NCBI GenBank assembly: GCA_036852015.1
Contig: JAANDG010000433.1
Coordinates: forward strand, 1 to 64,000
Length of the DNA: 64,000 nt
Direction of reading: 5' to 3'
Source of the DNA: Pelodera strongyloides
Lineage: Eukaryota > Nematoda > Chromadorea > Rhabditida > Rhabditidae
The stretch's first letter is position 1. Each line of letters begins with the position of its first letter. The notes under the pieces were generated by a model, which ran no database searches, had not been told where the DNA came from, and saw only the letters and a list, made by a program, of their open reading frames with translations. Below are positions 36,112 to 48,290 of this stretch, piece after piece. Made by a program: the position numbers and the translations under genes.

Positions 36112-36292
36112 AGCGAAATACCAGTCAGTTTTTGAAACACATCGAATATACATGCATTCTTATAATCTTATGCAGCTTTTGCAAATGAAGATAAATTGGA
36201 ATAAAAAATCGAGCTAATTTCAAGCAACCTGCATAAATCCGTAAGAATTCAGTTGTCCACTATGCGTTTCAAAAACGAGTCGGTATTTCGCT
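36112..36292. mobile_element. palindromic TTAA MITE (CGAAATACCGGC family)
   Basis: Palindrome with arms AGCGAAATACC and GGTATTTCGCT, flanked by TTAA at 36108-36111 and 36293-36296. Lies immediately upstream of the bHLH start. Confidence 0.8.
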
Positions 36293-37835
36293 TTAAAAAA
36301 ACTATAAACGTAAAGAGATGAGCTCGTTGTCAATATGGTTGACCAAAAATATATAGTGAGCATGAAAGATGTAAGCATAATCATAAGTTAGAATAAAAAT
36401 AGAATAACGACATGGCATAGGTTGAAAGCTGAAAAGCAGATACCTGCAACATACAGTAGGGTAACAACTGTTCAGAATAGGTTCTCGCCCAAGCCCCGCC
36501 CCTCCAAAACTGTCCCTAATTACTTGTGCTAACTCTGCGTGGGTCAATACGGTAATTGAGATTGTTTGGTCATTGTCTTAAGGGTATCTTGTTCACCCTT
36601 CCGGACAATACATCCATTCTTGGCCACATCAGTCCTCAGACACCCACTTAGGGAAGGACTTAAGTGATGCTTGCGCAATTTGCGTGATCTATCTACCAGC
36701 TGACAATGCATGCGTGTACGGTAATATGCTTGCAGTTTGGATTTACTATTTTAGATGGATGTTGTTGGTTATTCAGATTATGAGCTAATATACTGGGGTT
36801 GCTAGATTCTATACGTCTATACCCTTGAATCACACTTTTAAAAGGAGTCAGGGCTCATTTAGGAGACATATTTATCTCTTATTCTAATAATGCGCTCTTT
36901 TTAATGAGTATAATAAATATTCAAAATAATAAATAAATAAATATAATAAAAGTAGGAAAGAGGGCCCTAAACAACTAGCTGGAAAACAAGAAAAGCAAAA
37001 AATATACGATTTCACTAAAAGAGCAAAGATAACGCAACAAACAGAAAATATATGTTATATTTTATATTTTGTCTTGAATTCGGATACAAAACATGAAAGA
37101 GAATTATCAAAAAACTCAAAGGCGATATTTCGACCAAAAGTACTATTCAAATTCTGCTAGTAGCCTATTTAATTATCATTATCTTACATACTGTAATACT
37201 ACATTATTTCGGGTCCAAAGATATTAGGCAATCCAAAACGGGTAGATTCATAGCACGGGGTTTACATGTGACTGTGTAAATCGCGTAAATTTAAAGGCAC
37301 TAAGATTGTTCAGTTCCATTACTTTATCTTATGCATTACATATTCACAAGGTTCATCACATGTAAATATTGATTGCGTCATCAGCAAGCGGAAGCCAGCT
37401 GCGGGACAGATTAGTATATTTGACTACATCTATTGTATGAGGAGAGAACATCCGTTATATACTAACAGAAGAGAACTTCCACTCACACCACACACTCTCA
37501 CACCTCTTTTTCAAAAACCTCGAGAATACTTCCGTTATTGTTGTGAGCTTGCAGTGCTTAGTGCTTATTTCGTTGTACTACATATGCATATGGAAAACCA
37601 TTTACATTAAAATTGCAAAATTGTTTCTAAACCAAAAGATTTATACCTAAAAAGACCATCTCGTTTGACTGGTAGACTGGTTCGTGACCATTTGGTGACC
37701 AATTGATGACGGTTTTCGATGAAACTTGGCCACCATATGGTCACGAAGTGGTCATCAAATAGGCTGGCCCATTAAAAAGAACAGTGAACCGTCACCAAAT
37801 GGGTTCACCCATTTCCTATCTATTAACCGTATGTA
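36293..37835. other. intergenic, AT-rich
   Basis: No gene recognised. A minus-strand frame at 36302-36547 lacks splice or motif support. At 37670-37810 there are GGTGACCAA/TTGGTCACC-type short inverted motifs resembling 43.9 kb, probably transposon debris. Confidence 0.45.
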
Positions 37836-37888
37836 TTTCTCATATTGACAGAAATCTGAACGGCCTGAAACGACGGTCACCTAATTAA

Positions 37889-38338
37889 AGGGAGAGGCCC
37901 ATGAGAATAAAGTTTTCCTCAATTTATTTGTAAAGAATGTCCGGAATTTCAGAATTATTACTGTGAAAACCGCATTGCGTGAAGCCTCAAACTCGCAGAG
38001 TTATTCCACGGCCAACAGTTCGGCTAGGTACCGTAGTCAGCAACGTCAAAATTCGTTTTCACGGTTCATATCCGTTCATTTGCATTCTTTCTCTATATAA
38101 GAATGGTCAAACGAATAAAGATCATTCCTACAACTATAAAGAGGCGTTTGCAATACAAGAATGCCCTAAAAGCGAGAAAATTGATTCTGACTACGGTACC
38201 TGGCCGAACTCTTTGCCGGGGAATAACTCTGTGAGTTCTAGGCTTCAAGCAATGCGGTTTTCACGGTAATAATTCTGAAATTCCGGACATTCTTTACAAA
38301 TAAATTGAGGAAAACTTTATTCTCATGGGCCTCTCCCT
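37889..38338. mobile_element. full-length TTAA MITE (AGGGAGAGGCC family)
   Basis: 450 bp with inverted ends AGGGAGAGGCCCATGAG and CTCATGGGCCTCTCCCT, flanked by TTAA at 37885-37888 and 38339-38342. The homologous flank at 47222-47235 is the empty site with a single TTAA. Nonautonomous; piggyBac-like by target choice. Confidence 0.9.
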
Positions 38339-38849
38339 TTAAACAAGGTGTGAAAAATTTGTCATACATTTGTATAAATTAACATGATCATGACGTCAAA
38401 GGCATTATAGACTTATAGAAGCAGTTAATAACATAACAACTAAAACAAACATTATTCAATTATTCCAATTTAACGACTCGGCAAAATGGGCGATAAATTT
38501 CCACGTTTCTAGTGTGATAGGGAGGAACACTCGGTTTGAAGTGATAAAGGGAATAATTGGCATTCAGGGGCTGATAACTCTGAACCGAAATATAAAAAGG
38601 TATCATTTTGTTTGTGAAAAAATCGAAAACTAAGCCACTTTGTGTTAGGAAAAATCTAAACATTATGTGCAAATTAATCGTGTTGCGGCTTCTTAGAGTA
38701 TTGTTCCTACTGTATTGATACACGCTTACGGAAACACTAATGAAACATCTTGGTACCATCAGTCGAATGGAGATCCAAACTCATATTATGCGTTTCCCCA
38801 ATAATAAATGTCTTTGTTGTAGACGTGTGAACGTTTTAAATAGGGCAAC

Positions 38850-38912
38850 AATCGGCCGAAGGCCGATTCCTCCAGTCGGAGAAAAGCCCGTGGGGCTCTT
38901 CGAACGGTTGGT
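38850..38912 (-). repeat. two-hairpin dispersed element, copy 1
   Basis: Minus strand carries GAAGAGCCC/GGGCTTTTC and AATCGGCC/GGCCGATT, two short perfect or near-perfect stems with 3-base loops, separated by TCCGACTGGAGG. The other copy is at 51409-51471. Confidence 0.7.
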
Positions 38913-39159
38913 AACAAAGGTAACAAACGCAGATGTAGCTTGTTAAAATATGGACATGATAATCCCTAGAAATGAAGTCTTGAACGTTGTCCCGAGCACC
39001 TGAAAAATCAACATAACTATTTTCTTTTACGCCGTATTGTAAGACTATGAGTTTTTTTTTTCATTTTTAGATTTTCCTTCACAGAAAATTTTCCTTTATG
39101 TAGTGCTTATTTTACTAATTCATGAAATCTTATGTTTGTTTCTTTTTTTTTACAGTATT

Positions 39160-39850
39160 TTTTTTTTCAAATGAAATGAATTTCTCTGATGAAACGAACA
39201 ATTTACGTAGAAAGTTCCGTATGTACTCATAATAAGAACATGACAAAAACAATTGAAACGACCCAAGTTCAATAGGAGAAAGTAAAGGATTCATGTAGCT
39301 ATTTAGTGAACTTGTTATTTGCAATTGTATTACGCACAGTAGCGTAACCCCGCTAGTTAGGCTATGATATGTAGTACGTAGTCTGTAAAAGTGAAAAAAG
39401 GCTTTCAAAAGAAAAATCATTCTCCTAACATCATTGACATTGACATTGACAGTATCATTGACAAAGTTTCGAACGGTTGACCTTGGCCAATATTGAACTA
39501 TAAGGTCTTTCTCAAGAGAAATACTTTGTTCAATTAGCTAATTCTTCATTTGAGACCCATAGCGGCACACCACCGTTCGTAGATGGAGTTCTGAACGAGG
39601 AGGAAGACTACACAATTTGAAAACAATGCAATCTCTAACGCACACGCTCACCTCTAGTGGAGACTGCAGCTCATAGGTATTTCGCTCTAAGAATGACATA
39701 TTTATTCGTTAATTTTCCGCCTGAAGGTGAGTGCCTCCGAGATAGGTGAACACTCCGCTTTTGAAAAGGACTTCTTCACTTAACATTTTCAAAACCACAT
39801 AAATTACTCCATTGACCCATGACCGACCATATCACTTTGCTTCACATTAT
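39160..39850 (+). pseudogene. decayed fourth M13 paralog fragment
   Basis: 39677-39850 duplicates the region around exon 2 of M13 paralog 1 (40549-40717), but the acceptor TTTTCAG is now TTTTCCG, the FFTEH codons become FFT then TAA, and CCATGCGAC is lost. Upstream, 39160-39260 (TACTCATAATAAGAACATGAC) resembles the promoter-proximal block of paralog 1. So promoter and exon 2 remain from a broken copy. Confidence 0.7.
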
Positions 39851-40142
39851 TATGTTCATTTCTGTGTGGAAAACTTGTCCGGTAACAAAAAGCATAAGTA
39901 TCATGTTTATTTGATACATCATAGAACCGCTATTAATTAGCGTGGAAATTTAATTTTACTCACCTGCGTAAAATGAATACATGCTCGAAATTTGTTTGGT
40001 GAAATAGTACAATACATGTATAGAAAGTCTTGAGTTACTCATAATATAGCGCTAGCAAGACAAAAGGAATTGAAATGTGCTGTGTTAAAAAAGTAGTATT
40101 TAAGCTGACTTAAATGCTAACTAAAACCAGCCAAGTAACACG

Positions 40143-43100
40143 ATGTTCTTGGTGTGCGTCTGCGTTGCTGCTTTAGCTTTAGTCAGGTGAGCTAACCACA
40201 AGATGTGAAGAAACAATGCAAATATTTTTGCAGAATGTAATTTTACAGTGTTTTACAATGCGTCAATGTCTATTAGATGTTTGACGCTCTTATTTTTTGT
40301 TTGTATTAGTATTTGGTTGATATATACAACTCATAGCCAAAAGCAAAGCAATGCCTCCACGTCGGAACTTCGGACCGACACACTTTAAAGAGAATTACCC
40401 GCCGGTTTTTGAAACGCATTGAGTACACCATCATTCTTATGCAGCCTATGCAAATGAATATAAACTAGAATAAAAAATGGAGGTAAATTCGAGTAATATG
40501 TAAGAATTCGGTTTTCCATGATGTGTTTCAAAAAACGGCCGGTCTTTGGCTTTGAGAATGACATATTTATTCGTTAATTTTCAGCCTGAAGGTGAGTGCC
40601 TCTGAGATAGGTGAATACTCCGCTTTTGAAAAGGACTTCTTCACTGAACATTTTCAAAATCACATAAATTACTCGATTGATCCATGCGACAACTTTTACA
40701 GACATGTAAGTTTCGAGCCGCAACGCGTGAAGATAATTCTCTCTCTCTCTCTCTTTCTCTCTTAATAATCTAAATATGTGTGTAATTCAGTAACTCAGTC
40801 CAAGTTGTACTACTCATCCTTCAGAGATATTGACTAAAGACTAAAGACTAACTACTCATCCTTCAGAGTTATTGACTAAAGACTAAAGGCTTACAATTAG
40901 TTGGTACAACCATTTACTATTAGGTGTGTTCGAGAACGAAAATGCACGATCCATTGAGCTACATCGATCAGATGGCCAAAGAAATTAGTGCAAAGGAACT
41001 CGAGAAAGACCCAAAACGAGTACGTCTATTTTTGAAAATGTGTTCATTGTTCCGTTGAAGTCCTTTTCCGTTGATGCAAACCCGTTGAAGCAATTAAAGC
41101 GAAATACCTTCCGGATTTTGAAACGCATCGCGTACTCCTGTTTTCTTATGCCTCATATGCAAATAAGCATAAATTAGAATAAACAATGGACCCCAATTCG
41201 ACCCCTCTTAGCATAACTGCATAGAATGCAGATATTTCAGATGCGTTTCAAAAACCTGCAGGTATTTCGCTTTAACGTGTGTCGTCCACGTCAATACTGC
41301 CGTAAATACGGTAAGAAACATATTTTGGATTTATTTAGATTCAACTTCTCTCATTTTGTGAGGAGCACAAGGAGAATAATGTGGTGAGCATTACATTTTT
41401 ATGGCTACATAATAATCGCATAATCTGGCAGTTATAGTAAGAAAGAGTCACTCGTAACTGATTTTGTTTATCCACGCTAATTGTAAACCAGTTTGCGTAT
41501 CCGATATCAATGTGATTAGCATATATATGGTCTTTGTATCATTTTGCCTTACTCGTTTCCTATTCACATCCCTATTGCTATATTTCAGAGCTCGCCTTGC
41601 GCAAGGTTGCTGTTAAGAAACAAAAGTGTGCACGTCAGAAAATACTTGCACGAACACGGCTATGACACTGCAGAATCACTAGCAAAATTTGTGGCAATTG
41701 CGGACGAAATAAAATCAAAAGCTAGAGAACAACTTGAGGTCGGTTAGTACTTTCTTTTATGGTAAAACCATTGGCACGGATAAGCCGAAGATTCGACCCC
41801 GGCTCGAAAAAAATCCCAATTTTTAATTAGCAACCGAAATTCACAATCTCTTTTAGATGAAACTATAGTTCTGATAAAAATGGAATATTATAGTTGTACA
41901 ATGATGAATTCCCACTGCAACGAAAATGAGGAACATTTTCTGTGATTTGAAATGAGACGATAACTCCACTTTTTCTTGTTTTCATGAATTTCATGATTTT
42001 AGAAGGAATTTCAATTTTCTGCCTCAACACGAAAAGAATTGATTGCACTTATGAATAGAACCAAAATACATGTCTTACAATACTTCAATACTTCTGTAGA
42101 GGAATTTGAAAGTAGCTACAACAAACTTATGGAGACCGCTTTAGCTATGTGAGTTTCACCTTACATTTACAATGAATACAATGCAAAATGATAGCGATAT
42201 CCAAGAATACAGCAAAAAAAAAGATTTTAGATTTTTTTTAAAAGTTCTGTGAAAATATGTCTTCTAAACATTTTGAACATTTGAACATTTTATTAGCAAT
42301 AAAGCACACACCAGTCAGGCGGAAAATGAAACATAACATACAAAACAACACACAAACTAAAATGATGAATCATTTTAAATAAAATCATTTTAAATAAAAT
42401 AGTATAGCAAGGGTAAATACAGATTCAACCACAATACAACAAGAAAATTCTGAATTACGATGAGTGCAAAACATGTATAACTAACCAGCTAAAAAAAAAC
42501 CTAGATAAAATTCACTATGTTGTTCAGGGAAACAAGCCAACTACTCGAATTTTCGCCTCGTGATAATATACTGGATATTCCATTAATAGATGCGTTGTAC
42601 GACTTCAACACTGGAGATGTTTATCTGTTGGACGGCTTAATGATGCTTTTGCTGAAAGCCGACGAATATGTCAAGGTGAACTAGCTATGATAACTTAACA
42701 CAGAAATAAAGTTTGAAAATACAATTTTTAGAGAACGGGGTAACATGAAAAGTTGACACAACACTAGGGTTTAAAAAATTTTTGAGACTTGTGACCAAAA
42801 CAAATTTACCGTTTATTTCCAGACGTCGGTGTTAGCACAAGTGCTGGGCCACGAATTGCACCACTCGGTGCTTGGCCCTCAGTACGGCCGCGAGGACGTG
42901 TCGTATCAAAGGAAACTTGAATGCATTAAACACTACACGGCACATGCATGTGGAGTTTTTGATGAGGTTTTCATTGCATTTATTTCCCATTTGATCTAGC
43001 TCATAGAGCGTGCGGCACACATTAAACTTTGGCGAGGAAAGAAGCAGAATGCAAAACAAAATTCAGATTATTGTGCTTCGCCTATAAGGCCGTATTTCGC

Positions 43101-44542
43101 CCTAAAGACCAGTGAAGTGTGGAGAAGCTAATGAATGTGAAAGAGAGACATTGACCTTCCTTCGGGAACTTTGGTTCTTTTCTGCTTACAAAATTACCCA
43201 AACAACTTGCCACGAACCACTACATTTAGTTTAAAGCGAAATACCGGCCGGTTTTTGAAACGAATCGTGGACAACTGAATTCTTACGTATTCGTGCTAAT
43301 TTACTCGAATGTAGCTTGATTTTTTCTTATTTATTGTCATTTGCATAAGCTACATAAGAATGCAGGTATACATGTGCTTCAAAAACCGGCCGGTAAGTCG
43401 CTTTCAGTTGCCGATATCTTTCACGATGTACAACTGCATCGTAAGCAAAGTAGTATAACATAGAACTGACAGTTTCAAAAGCGAATTGGGGAGTTTATGA
43501 AGTTCTGGGTAGCCTTTTCGTATTCAGGAAATAAAGACATGTGGTGGAGGAGAAGAGACATTTCGTGAAGATGCACCGGATTACGAAGCCATGCAAGCCT
43601 CTTATCTTATATACGCAGACAAGTTTGGAGATAGACTAGAGGTCAGTTTGCCGGTTTTCGTATGTTTTGTTTGCAAGGGCTTGTCACGGGCTGAACGCCT
43701 TCTTTTTGAGAACATATACATAGTGAATGTTCGCGATTTTTCAGGAAAAGTACCTCGGAGACATGACATACAAGCAATTGTTTTTCTATTCACAAGCAGC
43801 GTCTGTATGTTTCGATTTAGAACTACGGTTGGTTTTAGTTACAAAATTAACTGAGAAACTTCAATGAAAATTGAAATTAGTGATGTAATAGGGAATGGAG
43901 AGACCCATTTGGGGAGGGTCTTGGTTTTCATGCGGTGCGAACCATTTGGTGACCACTTGACGACCTTGGAGTGAGCAAGTTTGGATATGGACGCCAAAAT
44001 TGGATATTTTGGATTCCATTCTGCGACTAATTCTATGGCGGAGCCGCCGCATACTTTCCTATCACATTCATTTATGAGAGTTATATACTATGTATGTATG
44101 ACTTTTACAGTCGAGGCCATGCTGCTTCATTTATTCGAATCAACGGCGTGTTCGCTCTGGCTGATTCATTCCACGAGGCATTTCAATGCAATGAACACTC
44201 TAGAATGGCAAAGCTTGCGGTGAGCGCCTTCTTTTAAAAATGAAATATGTTCAAGTTAACGAACGAGCCTCATGTATCCAATCCAAGTAACGAACCTCAT
44301 GTATGGCCGAACGGACTGGAGCACATCTCGTTCGAGGGAGCATAATATCAGCTTTCTGCATACATATAAAAATGTTGTAATTCAGCAACCACGTTCCATC
44401 TTGCTTGATCCGCAATTTTACTTCTTCGTTATCTTACATTCAGCTCAACGTTGTTTGAGTCCACGTTTACCTTAAAGGTTATTTTTAGGCAGCCGCTGGC
44501 CCTGACAAGTGCAATTTCTTCGGTGACACTGTGCGACGCTAA
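40143..44542 (+). CDS. compact M13 (neprilysin-like) metallopeptidase, paralog 1
   Basis: 417 residues in 12 exons: 40143-40186, 40585-40705, 40924-41019, 41339-41383, 41589-41738, 42003-42148, 42528-42675, 42823-42966, 43528-43641, 43745-43827, 44111-44219 and 44489-44542 (TAA). Starts with a signal-peptide-like MFLVCVCVAALALV. SIDPCDNFYRHVC matches the M13 N-terminal signature. Exon 8 has VLGHELHHSVLG, the HExxH zinc site; exon 9 has EDAPD, matching the ExxxD that gives the third zinc ligand; exon 10 has MTYKQLFFYSQAAS, like the family's KQLFF block. HAASFIRING carries the His and Arg that in neprilysin contact substrate. The ends CNEHSRM and DKCNFFGD hold late cysteines. Usual M13 proteins are about 750 residues, so the middle domain is much reduced and NAYY was not found. 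Probably secreted. AATAAA at 44579-44584. Confidence 0.88.
40389..40551. mobile_element. palindromic MITE (CGAAATACCGGC family), diverged
   Basis: Arms AGAGAATTACCCGCCGG and CCGGCCGGTCTTTGGCT, left target TTAA at 40385-40388, right target degenerate (TTGA). Lies in intron 1 of M13 paralog 1, ending 33 bp before exon 2. Confidence 0.7.
41098..41271. mobile_element. palindromic TTAA MITE (CGAAATACC family)
   Basis: Arms AGCGAAATACCTTCCGG and CTGCAGGTATTTCGCT, flanked by TTAA at 41094-41097 and 41272-41275, in intron 3 of M13 paralog 1. Confidence 0.8.
43235..43402. mobile_element. palindromic TTAA MITE (CGAAATACCGGC family)
   Basis: Arms AGCGAAATACCGGCCGG and CCGGCCGGTAAGTCGCT, left TTAA at 43231-43234, right side degenerate, in intron 8 of M13 paralog 1. 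Confidence 0.78.
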
Positions 44543-44774
44543 TCGACAATCGTGTACTCAAAGTTCTCGCTGATTTCAAATAAACATTTCGAACAATTTG
44601 TGTAGTTCGCCGTACCAGTGGTCCCGCTACATTGCTTAATATAAGAGTTAGACATAGCATAATTTTCAACTATAGAAAAGAAAAGATAGTTTACCGCTCA
44701 TTTGTTTAAAATCATGCTGGCAATTTTGGATATGCACAATGAGGACAAAAATGCTTCAAGTGTAGGGTAGCTAA

Positions 44775-45211
44775 AGGGAGAGGCCAATGAGAATAAAGTT
44801 TTCCTCAATTTATTTATAAGGAACGCCTGGAATTTCAGAAATATTGCTGTGAAAACCGCATTGGTTGAAGCCTAGAACTCACAGAGTTATTCCCCGGCAT
44901 ACAGCCAGGTACCGTAGTCAGAATAAATTCGAAACGCCTCTTTATAATAGAGGAATGATCTTTCTTCGTTTGACCATTATTATATAGAAAAATAATACAA
45001 ATGAACGGATATAAATATAGAAAAATAATACAAATGAACGGATATAAACCGTTTGACGTTGCTGACTACGGTACCTAGCCGAACTGTTCGCCGGGTTAAC
45101 GATGCTAGTTCTAGGCTTCGCACAATGCGGTTTTCTCAGTAATACTTTTGAAATTCCGGACATTCTGCACAAGAAAATTGCGGAAAAAATTTTTCTCGTA
45201 GGCCTCTCCCT
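44775..45211. mobile_element. TTAA MITE (AGGGAGAGGCC family), diverged
   Basis: Ends AGGGAGAGGCCAATGAG and GTAGGCCTCTCCCT; right TTAA at 45212-45215, left site now CTAA. Internal deletion and a local duplication (GAACGGATATAAA twice) relative to the copy at 37889. Confidence 0.8.
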
Positions 45212-45538
45212 TTAAGTTGTGACTACACTTCAGACTTCAGCGTGTTATTTTTTGAAAGCACGAAATAGTATATGAAAGTGTATGAAAACTATACATATAT
45301 GAAAAACCATTTATACTCAAAACAGTACTGCTATAGGCTATCACCGCTTGAGGCGACTTTCCAATGCTGCGTTGGCGATATTTCGAAGTACAAAAATGGG
45401 CAATTGGGAAAATGGGCACATCTTTGAGACTTGCGAAAAGTTGCCCTGCTTTTACCAAAAAAAAAGAAAAACGCTGCGGTGGTAAAAAAAAAATCACCGG
45501 CGTCAAACCAAACATTTCTCCTCTACTCTACTCTAAAC

Positions 45539-45981
45539 TAGAGTGGGGTGTCAAAACGGGTTGAGCGGTGAACCGCTCAGAAAGAGGCGAGTCAGTGAGT
45601 TGAACCGCCCTTTTGTTAAAAGGCGGGCTCGGGTTGACCCGGACCGGCCTTGTGAAAAAGAGGCGACTCCGGGTCAGAGCCTAAAATCAAAAAGAAAAAC
45701 GGACGGGTTACCTATGTTAACTTAAACTTCTCGATAATATTTAGTATGTTATATACGATAATAATTGCCCTCTACCGTTTACAATTATATTTAATTACAT
45801 TTACTTGACGAAAGATCCGTAAATTGGATATGATTCACGTGGGTCACTCAACCCGGGCTGGCTCATGAGTCACTATCTTGTTGAATCGCCTGGGTGGTTC
45901 ACGTGTGACCCGGGTTGACCCGTGAACCGCGCGTGATGAGTCACTCATGTGAATCGCTCAACCCGTTTTGGCCCCACTCTA
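45539..45981. mobile_element. hAT-like MITE with 8 bp target duplication
   Basis: 443 bp with inverted ends TAGAGTGGGG and CCCCACTCTA, extended by AAAACGGGTTGAGCG. Flanked by identical CTCTAAAC at 45531-45538 and 45982-45989. The TAGAG terminus and 8 bp duplication fit the hAT superfamily. GC-rich inside, no transposase. Confidence 0.82.
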
Positions 45982-45989
45982 CTCTAAAC

Positions 45990-46261
45990 CTGCACCTCGG
46001 ACGCGCAGATGCCAGCACGTTTGCTAGGTGCGCGGATTTGCATAGCTGCGCTGCGCGTTAAATCACTCCACCATGTATTATTATCAGTTATCTATTCATC
46101 GCGCACCTATCCGCGTACGCGGGTAACTGCGCGGATCGCGGATGACGATTGCGCATAACGTTCACACAAGCGCGGCTACTACGCGTGCACACCAATTTTT
46201 GCTACGCGAGCCTCCTAGCTACTCGCGCGACGCACGTAGCTAGCCGCTCAAATTGTAGTGT
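45990..46261. other. GC-rich unclassified stretch
   Basis: CpG-dense sequence (GCGCGGATTTGC, TACTCGCGCGACGC) with no frame or matching inverted ends noticed. Confidence 0.4.
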
Positions 46262-46303
46262 ATTTCTCATTCATATTGGCATAAAAATCAGAACGACCTG
46301 AGG

Positions 46304-47211
46304 CCGGTTCCACCAACATTTCAGAGCGCACGGAACTTCCGTTCAAACGGAGAGAAACTTGTCACAAGTTTCTTCCGTTCAACGGAAGTTCCGTGCACTC
46401 TTACTTGGCTTTTCACCAACATTTACGTGCGTTATTAGGATGTTTTCTAAAAGATGGCTACTACGGTCTGGCAGCTAGCCAATGAATATGCAAACGTGCA
46501 TACAACGTGCATTTTTTCTACTTTCAGTTTTGCATCCGACATATCTCAAAGGAAGGTACCGAGTAAGCGTAAATTAAATACGTTAAGCATAAGAAAGGGT
46601 CACCCAAGGGGAAACATCTTGCTGCTGCCTAAGGAAAGAAAATAACTTGCGTTTAACAAGAAAATGCGCGTAAAAATGGGTTATTCGAACAGGGCTCTTT
46701 GGTTTCATGTTCTTTCGGATATAACTACCTTTTTCTATGTGTTTCAATTGTGATCTTCCTTACTTAGTTTTGTTCTGCCCGCCAAATATGCTATCTACCA
46801 GTTTACTTTATAGGAAATTCTGAGTTTTCTTTAAAAAATGCAATAATGTTATCACCCAAAGTCAGTTACAGGTTATATTAGCAGAAATATCTTACCGAGT
46901 GTTTTAAGAACAATTGCTTAGCATTAAAGCTACAATTATAACAAAATCAATGCTAGTATTTGTCAACCATGACCAAAAACTAAGCTCTTATTCATAATCA
47001 GTATTTAATGTGTTTCGTATAACCTCATTGTAAACTAAAAATACGATATAGACACAAAACAGTACAAATTATGGAGTTTGAGGAGAAACTTCGAAGAAAC
47101 TTCGACTCTAGACTGCAAGTTTCTCTTCCCATACATAAGCCTTACTTGCAACGGAACTTTCCGTGTGCACGGAACTTCCGTGCGCTCTGAAATGTTGGTG
47201 GAACCGGCCTC
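46304..47211. mobile_element. Harbinger-like element, nonautonomous
   Basis: About 908 bp with long inverted ends AGGCCGGTTCCACCAACATTT and its complement, continuing into AGAGCGCACGGAACTTCCGT. Flanked by CTG on both sides; the homologous empty site near 37862 reads GGCCTGAAACGA. A CTG (CWG) 3 bp duplication suits PIF/Harbinger. No transposase frame found. Confidence 0.7.
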
Positions 47212-47302
47212 TGGGCGGTCACCTATTTAAACAAGAAGTGAAACATTTGACATACATTTGTATAAATGAAATGATAATGATGAACCTTATAGAAGCACTT
47301 AA

Positions 47303-47524
47303 AGGGATCGGTTCACCTTAAATTGTGTCTGTTTTTTTGTTTCTTTATTTTCTATAAGGGATAATAAAAATTTGGAATACAAAAAGTAGCGTTCTATTTG
47401 TCTATTTCAATACTCACGGAGATATTAGGTGATAAAGTGGTGGATTGATCGGTCCAAAATGGCAAAGGGTAATTAATTGTCTCTATACAAACAAGGCAGG
47501 ACGATCAAAGGTGAACCGATCCCT
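47303..47524. mobile_element. TTAA MITE (AGGGATCGGTTCACC family)
   Basis: 222 bp, ends AGGGATCGGTTCACCTT and GGTGAACCGATCCCT, flanked by TTAA at 47299-47302 and 47525-47528. Absent from the homologous position near 38425. Confidence 0.85.
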
Positions 47525-48290
47525 TTAATAGCATAACAATTTAAAACAAACATTAATCCAAGTTAAAGACTCGTCAAAATGGACGGTAAATTTATGTGAT
47601 ATGATAGGGGTTTGAGGTGATAATATTCAATAAAGTGAACAATTGGCATTCAGGGGCTGATAACTCTGAACCGAAATATTTAAAAGTATCAATTTGTTTG
47701 TGGACAAAGACGAAAAGAAAGTTGTAGAAAACCTAAAAATTTGATATAAGGTCTTATTGTTTGATATTTTTGATATTTTTTGTTTTGATATTTTTGATAT
47801 TAGATAGATATTGTCAAAAACAAGTGCAGTTATGCCGGTTTTATGAAGAATATCGATGAAATGTAATATAAACAATTGAGCAGTCGGTTGTCAAAGCTAG
47901 TCAGGCTTTCCTGGTGCCCTTAAAGTGTTCGCTTGTACCACTTTTGATTTTCGCAAAGGAGGCCTCCGAGGACCCGAACCCGAGCACCTAAAAATCAACC
48001 ATAGCTCTTTATTTTACTTATAGTAAACCCATGATTATTGTGTTCTTCACAGACTCGTTTATGCTGTACTTATTACTTCCAGGATACCAAGCTTTTCCTT
48101 TTGCTATTTTGTTCATCAAATGAATATAGGCTCGAAATTTCTTTCGTGAATTAGAACAATACATGTATAGAAAGGTTTGAGTTACTCATAATATAATAAT
48201 AGGAAGACAAAATAAACTGAAATTTTGCGAGTTAGATATAAAGTATTTAAGACAAAATAAAATGCAAACAGGCATTCAGTCAGTTACACG

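Larger units (their letters stand above)
37836..40142. repeat. co-duplicated 5' flank of M13 paralog 1
   Basis: Matches 46262-48290 upstream of paralog 2 in several blocks: TTCTCATATTG at the left edge, GACATACATTTGTATAAAT, CATTCAGGGGCTGATAACTC, and a promoter-proximal block at 39970-40080 (GAAATTTGTTTGGTGAA, AATACATGTATAGAAAG, GAGTTACTCATAATATA). The flanks were therefore duplicated with the gene. Differences are mostly MITE insertions and an extra decayed segment here (39160-39850). Confidence 0.75.
46262..48290. repeat. co-duplicated 5' flank of M13 paralog 2
   Basis: Matches 37836-40142 in order. Interrupted by a Harbinger-like element (46304-47211) and a TTAA MITE (47303-47524) that the other copy lacks. 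The block GAAATTTCTTTCGTGAA through GAGTTACTCATAATATA at about 48130-48200 is the conserved promoter-proximal part. Confidence 0.75.

Noticed and set aside
36302..36547. Minus-strand 81-codon frame upstream of the bHLH gene
   Set aside because: No start context, motif or splice link to the bHLH exons.
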